From NCBI RefSeq assembly GCF_000189635.1, contig NW_002476559.1, positions 2,150,252-2,214,251 on the forward strand: a stretch of 64,000 nt of DNA. Direction: 5' to 3'. Shown here one piece after another: positions 59,502-64,000 of the stretch; the stretch's first letter is position 1; each line of letters opens with the position of its first letter. A program made the translations under genes and the position numbers. The notes beneath the pieces are model-generated. The model was not told the DNA's origin. It was given only the letters and a program-made list of their open reading frames with translations, and did no database searches. This DNA is from Tetrahymena thermophila SB210 (Eukaryota > Ciliophora > Oligohymenophorea > Hymenostomatida > Tetrahymenidae).

Positions 59502-62500
59502 ATGACTACTGACCCAAGTGAGCAAGAACAAGAGTTAATCAAATAATTATTAGAAAAGAATATAGAATGCAGAAAATTAGATGATGACTTCTATGATTTT
59601 ATTCAAGAGTTATAAGACTCATCTTAAATAGATATAGGTGAAGGTGGATATAACCAAATGAAATTATGGATATAGCAATTCTTAAAATTAAAAAATCTTA
59701 CTTTTTACCCTATTGAAGAAGATAACTAGAATAATGATAATGTTGTTAATGCTGCTGACAATTAGATTCCTTCTCCTCCTAAAAAAGATGAATCTCCTCA
59801 AGAATAAAGGAACTAACAACTCTAAGTTGAAGAACAGAAAGATTAGAGTCCATCAAAATCACCATCTCAAAATAAATAGGTCATTACTTACAATACTACC
59901 CCTTAAATTCAACCCTATTAACAGACAACAAATTATCCTCCTTAAAATCAATATAACAACCCTGATGAGAGTTTGATGAATGCTTTAGATTGCCTTGTAG
60001 CAGGAGGAGGAGACAATGTAGGTGGAAACTTAAATAATTTCGATTTTGATGACGATGATATTGACTTTTTCTAGCCACCACCATCTAATTAGGCTCAAAA
60101 GAAGATTGAACCACCTAAATAAGAAATTCATTAGCATCCTCCATAACAAATAAATACCAGCGAACAATAGCAATAGCATTAATCACATCTCTAATAACAA
60201 CAACAATAACCTTAATAATATTAGTAGAATCAAGATATAAAATAGTAATAGCCATAATAAGTGCAACCAATTTAGTATGCTCCCCAAGTTTAATAAAATT
60301 AAGTTCAATAGAATTAATAGGCCCAGGTTTAGTAATAGCAATACCAATATCCTGTAGGAAGAAGTCAATCGGATGTTATTCAAGAGCAAGATATAAGCAA
60401 AAATGATGCTCTCAGCAGGACTACATTAGAGTAGAACAGTAAAAAATCATTTGGATATAACAGTGGTTAAAATTAACCCTAGCCTATTTAGCAAAACTAG
60501 CCTTAGCAAAATAACTAAAAATATCCAGTTATTAATTACTAAAATGGACCTAGCACACCTATTGTACAACCCAAGTAACAAATAAATCCAGATATAAGTA
60601 TGATGCCCGACTTTTAAACTCCTAAAATGATGAATTTGACTTAATAATTTAGCGATATTTCTGTAATAGGGAATTCAGACGAGCCTTCTAAGGTAATAGA
60701 AATTTCAACAATTAAAAATTAATTTTAGGAGATTGATATGACAAAAATAAATAAATTTTAAAAAAATAGTTTATAACAACTGAAGAGCATATGAAGCTGA
60801 TTGAATAGTTTGAAAAATAGCTCCAAGATAGAGAATACTTAAATGCAAGTTAAATTGTTGAGTGCCAAAAAGTAGAATTAAATAAAATAGGCAAATTCCT
60901 CAAGACTTACCCTGATAAGAAGCCCAAAGTCATGATTCAAAGCTATAGAGTTTTGGAAGAAGGATTCTTAAAGAATAATTTTGTCCTATATACAGTCAGT
61001 ATTACCGAATTAGGATGGACATGCTATCGTAGATACAGTGATTTCAAGATTCTCAGAGACATTTTTGAAAACTAATTCCCAGGCTATTTCATTCCTCCAC
61101 TTCCCAGAAGGACAATGGCAAGGTAAATATTGGTCTAAATTAATTTTATTTAATATCTGAAGTAGTTAAAATTAAACTTTAAAGTAGTCTTTGCAATAGG
61201 ACATGACATCTAAATTTATTTATTTACTTTTGGATTTCAAAAGATTTACTATGCAATTATTTAGGATAAGATTTAAGGATTTATTGGATTATCCTCCTTA
61301 GTAGCCACTTTACAACAAAAATATCTTTTCCAAATTTTGCTCTAAATATGAGCTTTTTTGAATGTAATTTTTTTGAATCTTCTGTTGTAATAAAAGAAAT
61401 TTTCTATTAATTTTTTTCTGATCAAAATGTCTGCTCAAATAATTATATCTATCTATCTATCCTTCTTAATTAAAAATTGGTATAAAAGAATATTTAATTT
61501 TATTAAAAAAAATCTTCAACACAATACAACTTAACTTTACACAAATATCATCATTTCTACTGATATTGCGCATTTTAAACAAATAAATAAATAAATATTC
61601 ATTTTTCATCCCAAACCAAAATAAGTTTAAAGAGTAAACTAAAGCATTAGCTTACTATAAAATTAATCAAATAATTCTACTATTCCTAAAATAAAATAAA
61701 TAAACTGTTAGTTTCTTTTATATTTAAAAGTAAGTATCACCTTCAATTGATACATAAATAAAGTTTTAGCTTAACCTTAAGTTAAACTTAATATTACCAA
61801 AATTTTATCAAAGTTAAATAAAAAATTAGAACTTATTTTTAAATAAAATTTTAACTTATTCAGATAAAATATTTTTTTTAGAATGATAATTTATTTTTAT
61901 TTAATAATAACAATAGAAAATTCGAACCTGAGTATCTTGATAAGAGAATGAAAATTCTTGAATAGTTTATGGAAGCTGTATTAGAAAGTGAACTTCTTCG
62001 TAACAGTTAATATTTGGAAGATTTCTTATTTATCTAAGACGAAGCAAAATATAGAAAGGTAGCCACTAATGTAAAAGATGGACCTATTGAATTAAACTAA
62101 TTCTATTCTATTGACGGAAAAATTAACTGCTAAAATTCTACCAACTTTTAAACTTATGGAGCAGCATTTAGAAATTACACTCAAAATCTTACAACTTTAT
62201 ATAACAAAGCCAAGTAGTTGACCAAAGAAGTTGTTAAAAACCTTGATGATTCATAAAGAAGTTTGAAGAATCTCTCTGGAGTTTTTTTGGATTTAAGCAA
62301 AATTACTAACGAATTTAACTAGCGCAATAAAATCGGTGTCAATGAATACTTATAAAAGTAGTATGAAGAAAATAGCAAATTCCTAAATGAGTATTCTGAT
62401 TTCCTAGATAAGCAATCTAAACTATTTAAGAATTACATCTACCTTAAGATGAGATATGAAAAAAAAGTTTGTGAGGTGTTTGAAGAAATGTCTAATAAAC

Positions 62501-62994
62501 GCAACAAGCTGATGGCTTCATTTTAAGATGCCTTTACCAAAATTAATTAAAAGAAATAAAAGCTGTTTGACAAAAAAGACATAAAATAATGGGAACTTCC
62601 TCCCAATCTCCCAGTTGATCAAATGGCATTGATGTCTGATTCTAAACTTGCATTTAAATATATGCTCCCTCGTGAAACTCAACTTGTCAAATAGATGAAT
62701 AAGAAAATTAACTTCTTCAATTCAAACTTGTTTTATGAAACTCGTAAATACTTGAAAATCAGAGAAACTAAGATATCTAGTGACTTTATTTAGTTTACGA
62801 TGGAGAATAGTGAGTATCTAACTCGATTAAAGGAATATCACGACTAGCATTTACAAAGAATCCAGCAAGTAGTAATTGACAGTCAATAAAATATTATAAG
62901 GCAGCTAGAAGATGATAGGAAAGTAATTGACCAATCAATTAATGGAACTTTCATGACGGATTAGCAGTGCTAAGTCAAAAAAGTTGTATTTTGA
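59502..62994 (+). CDS. PX-BAR sorting nexin with poly-Gln N-terminal extension
   Basis: Three exons (59502-60692, 60770-61122, 61917-62994), 873 aa, phases matching. Residues 1-397 (all of exon 1) are acidic then strongly Gln/Asn/Pro-rich with long Q runs, and include a DFDDDDIDFF acidic-aromatic motif. Exon 2 encodes a PX domain (from about residue 450): VMIQSYRVLEEG, YTVSITE, CYRRYSDFKILRD with the phosphoinositide-binding RRYSDF (R484/R485), and the Pro-rich loop FIPPLPRR. Exon 3 continues KFEPEYLDKRMKILEQFMEAV and then a long charged helical region (to about residue 860), which fits a BAR domain of the SNX/Vps5 type. Such proteins bind PI3P membranes and tubulate endosomes, often as part of retromer. 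The poly-Gln extension is unusual for the family. The 794-nt intron lies inside the PX domain, before its last helix. Confidence 0.87.
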
Positions 62995-63497
62995 TATTTA
63001 TTATAATTTATTCAGGATTTTAAATAAGTTAGCAAATTAATAAATCAATAAATCAAACAATCAATAATATCATTTTGTCGTTTAAATTTAAAATAATTGT
63101 TTACATGGTTTATTTATAGTTTTTGTCTCATATTATTGAATTGTATGATTAGCATTATAAATTCTTATTAATAATTTACAAATAATAATTAAATAAAGTA
63201 ATTAATTTCATTTCATTTTCTAATATAGGCTTGAACTAGAAATATAACAAATCTTTTTGTTTAGTTACTTAGTTAATTGATTGATTGATTAGCGTATTGT
63301 CTGTCTAGATGAGATCCTAATTTAAAAAAAATGAATTTATATATTTTCATAACTCAATAATAAATCCTTTTAATTGTAAAATATTTATTTATGTTTTTAT
63401 GTGTAGAAATTTTGATTTAATATATACTTGAATACTGTTTTTGTTGAAAAATAACAAACAAATATTGTATATTTTGAAAAGAAAGATAAAGATTAAG
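62995..63497. other. Intergenic A+T-rich DNA
   Basis: Spacer between two genes on the + strand; nothing recognised. Confidence 0.5.
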
Positions 63498-64000
63498 ATG
63501 ACTCAACCTTAAAATACTACTTAAATCTTTACCATTAAGAGATAAATAATATATACTTATGATTTTATTGAGTTTGAAGAAAAAATTAAGGGTACAAAAT
63601 AATGTTTATGGAGAATAATCTATCGATGGTTTGCCTAAAATAGCAATAGAAAAACTAGATGATGAAATAAAAGACTGAGTGCTAAAATAAATAGACAAAA
63701 TGCTTCAAACGTAAAAAAATAATTATTAAATAAAAATGGCAATCAATATGAAGATCAAAGAAGGAAAAATCTTTAGATAAGATAAACAGTACTAAAAGTG
63801 GATTGTACAATTCTATGTTGAAATTACAAAAGAAAAGATGTAAAAGAAAGATAAGAAGAAGAAATATCTATCAGCTGTAAAGTAAGTGCCCCCCAGAGTT
63901 TGGCAAGATACTATTCTAATTAAATTTTTTTAAGAAGAAAAATACATCTTATAAATAGGTAACTTGTGAAATAAAATACGTCTTTTAAATATTTGTGAAG
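63498..64000 (+). CDS. 5' part of an unidentified gene, cut by window end
   Basis: I do not recognise the product. Favoured model: exon 1 63498-63591 (MTQPQNTTQIFTIKRQ...), intron 63592-63694 ending TAG, exon 2 63695-63958 (containing QYQKWIVQFYVEITKEKM and PPRVWQDTILIKFF), then a donor GTAACT at 63959, so the gene continues beyond the window. Phases agree. An alternative acceptor at 63643 would give a tiny 42-residue protein ending EKLDDEIKD at TGA 63676-63678, leaving 63700 as the start of a separate gene. The predicted protein is Lys/Gln-rich with some beta-like segments; no domain can be named. Confidence 0.5.

Noticed and set aside
61915..61935. TTCGAACC word resembling a tRNA B box (minus strand)
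   Set aside because: It lies in the coding sequence KFEPEY of the sorting nexin exon 3 and there is no A box or cloverleaf around it.
1..64000. Transposon or virus genes
   Set aside because: I looked for transposase (DDE), reverse transcriptase, integrase and capsid-like motifs in the coherent frames and saw none; no terminal inverted repeats bound any gene.
1..64000. Telomere (GGGGTT repeats) or chromosome end
   Set aside because: No G4T2/C4A2 array at either end; the lone G-tract at 58089 does not have that period.

Overview
The window looks like ciliate nuclear DNA, most likely Tetrahymena (macronucleus or destined for it). Protein-like reading frames run through hundreds of in-frame TAA and TAG codons but end only at TGA, so TAA/TAG are read as glutamine. 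Intergenic DNA is extremely A+T rich, introns are short GT(A)...AG segments, and proteins are rich in Gln, Asn, Ser and Lys. Read with the standard code almost every gene here shatters, so all models below were built by hand with TGA as the only stop and introns placed by frame continuity.

Layout, left to right. (1) 56-1417, a Gln/Asn-rich coiled-coil protein of unknown function. (2) 2625-24306, one giant 14-exon gene (about 6,651 aa) that starts with an RCC1-like propeller and continues into a huge low-complexity protein. It contains a 4.8-kb array of about 52 'GYDxxGxPIxE' repeats organised in a five-unit higher-order repeat; one exon is 14,390 nt long. (3) 25114-25922 (-), a seven-exon LSM4 gene. 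(4) 27135-29890, a coiled-coil protein with a CSPP1/CCDC66-like segment. (5) 30380-48054 (-), a locus of five secreted GH25-type lysozyme genes interleaved with two intronless TPR plus protein-kinase-like genes; part of it arose by duplication of a [kinase-like + lysozyme] block. (6) 48055-52625, gene-poor DNA containing a G/C-richer island (about 50771-51270) that may encode a structured RNA. (7) 52626-53281 (-), a MaoC-type hot-dog hydratase with a probable mitochondrial presequence. (8) 53831-55196, an RS-rich protein with a C-terminal FHA domain of the SNIP1/Pml1/DAWDLE type. (9) 56148-56649, a 104-aa protein of unknown family. (10) 56650-59501, intergenic DNA with an (AT)n tract, a perfect hairpin, a diverged direct repeat and a G-tract. 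(11) 59502-62994, a PX-BAR sorting nexin with a poly-Gln N-terminal extension. (12) 63498-64000, the 5' part of an unidentified gene that runs off the window.

How the genes relate: there are no operons. Most genes are independent housekeeping functions (RNA decay/splicing: LSM4 and the FHA protein; endosomal sorting: the sorting nexin; mitochondrial lipid metabolism: the MaoC protein). The only clear functional cluster is the lysozyme/kinase-like locus, expected to serve digestion of bacteria in food vacuoles. Four of its five lysozymes share a signal peptide, an intron in the same tryptophan codon and a similar upstream motif. The most unusual objects are the RCC1-repeat giant with its higher-order repeat, the alternating lysozyme/TPR-kinase-like arrangement, and the candidate non-coding RNA island.
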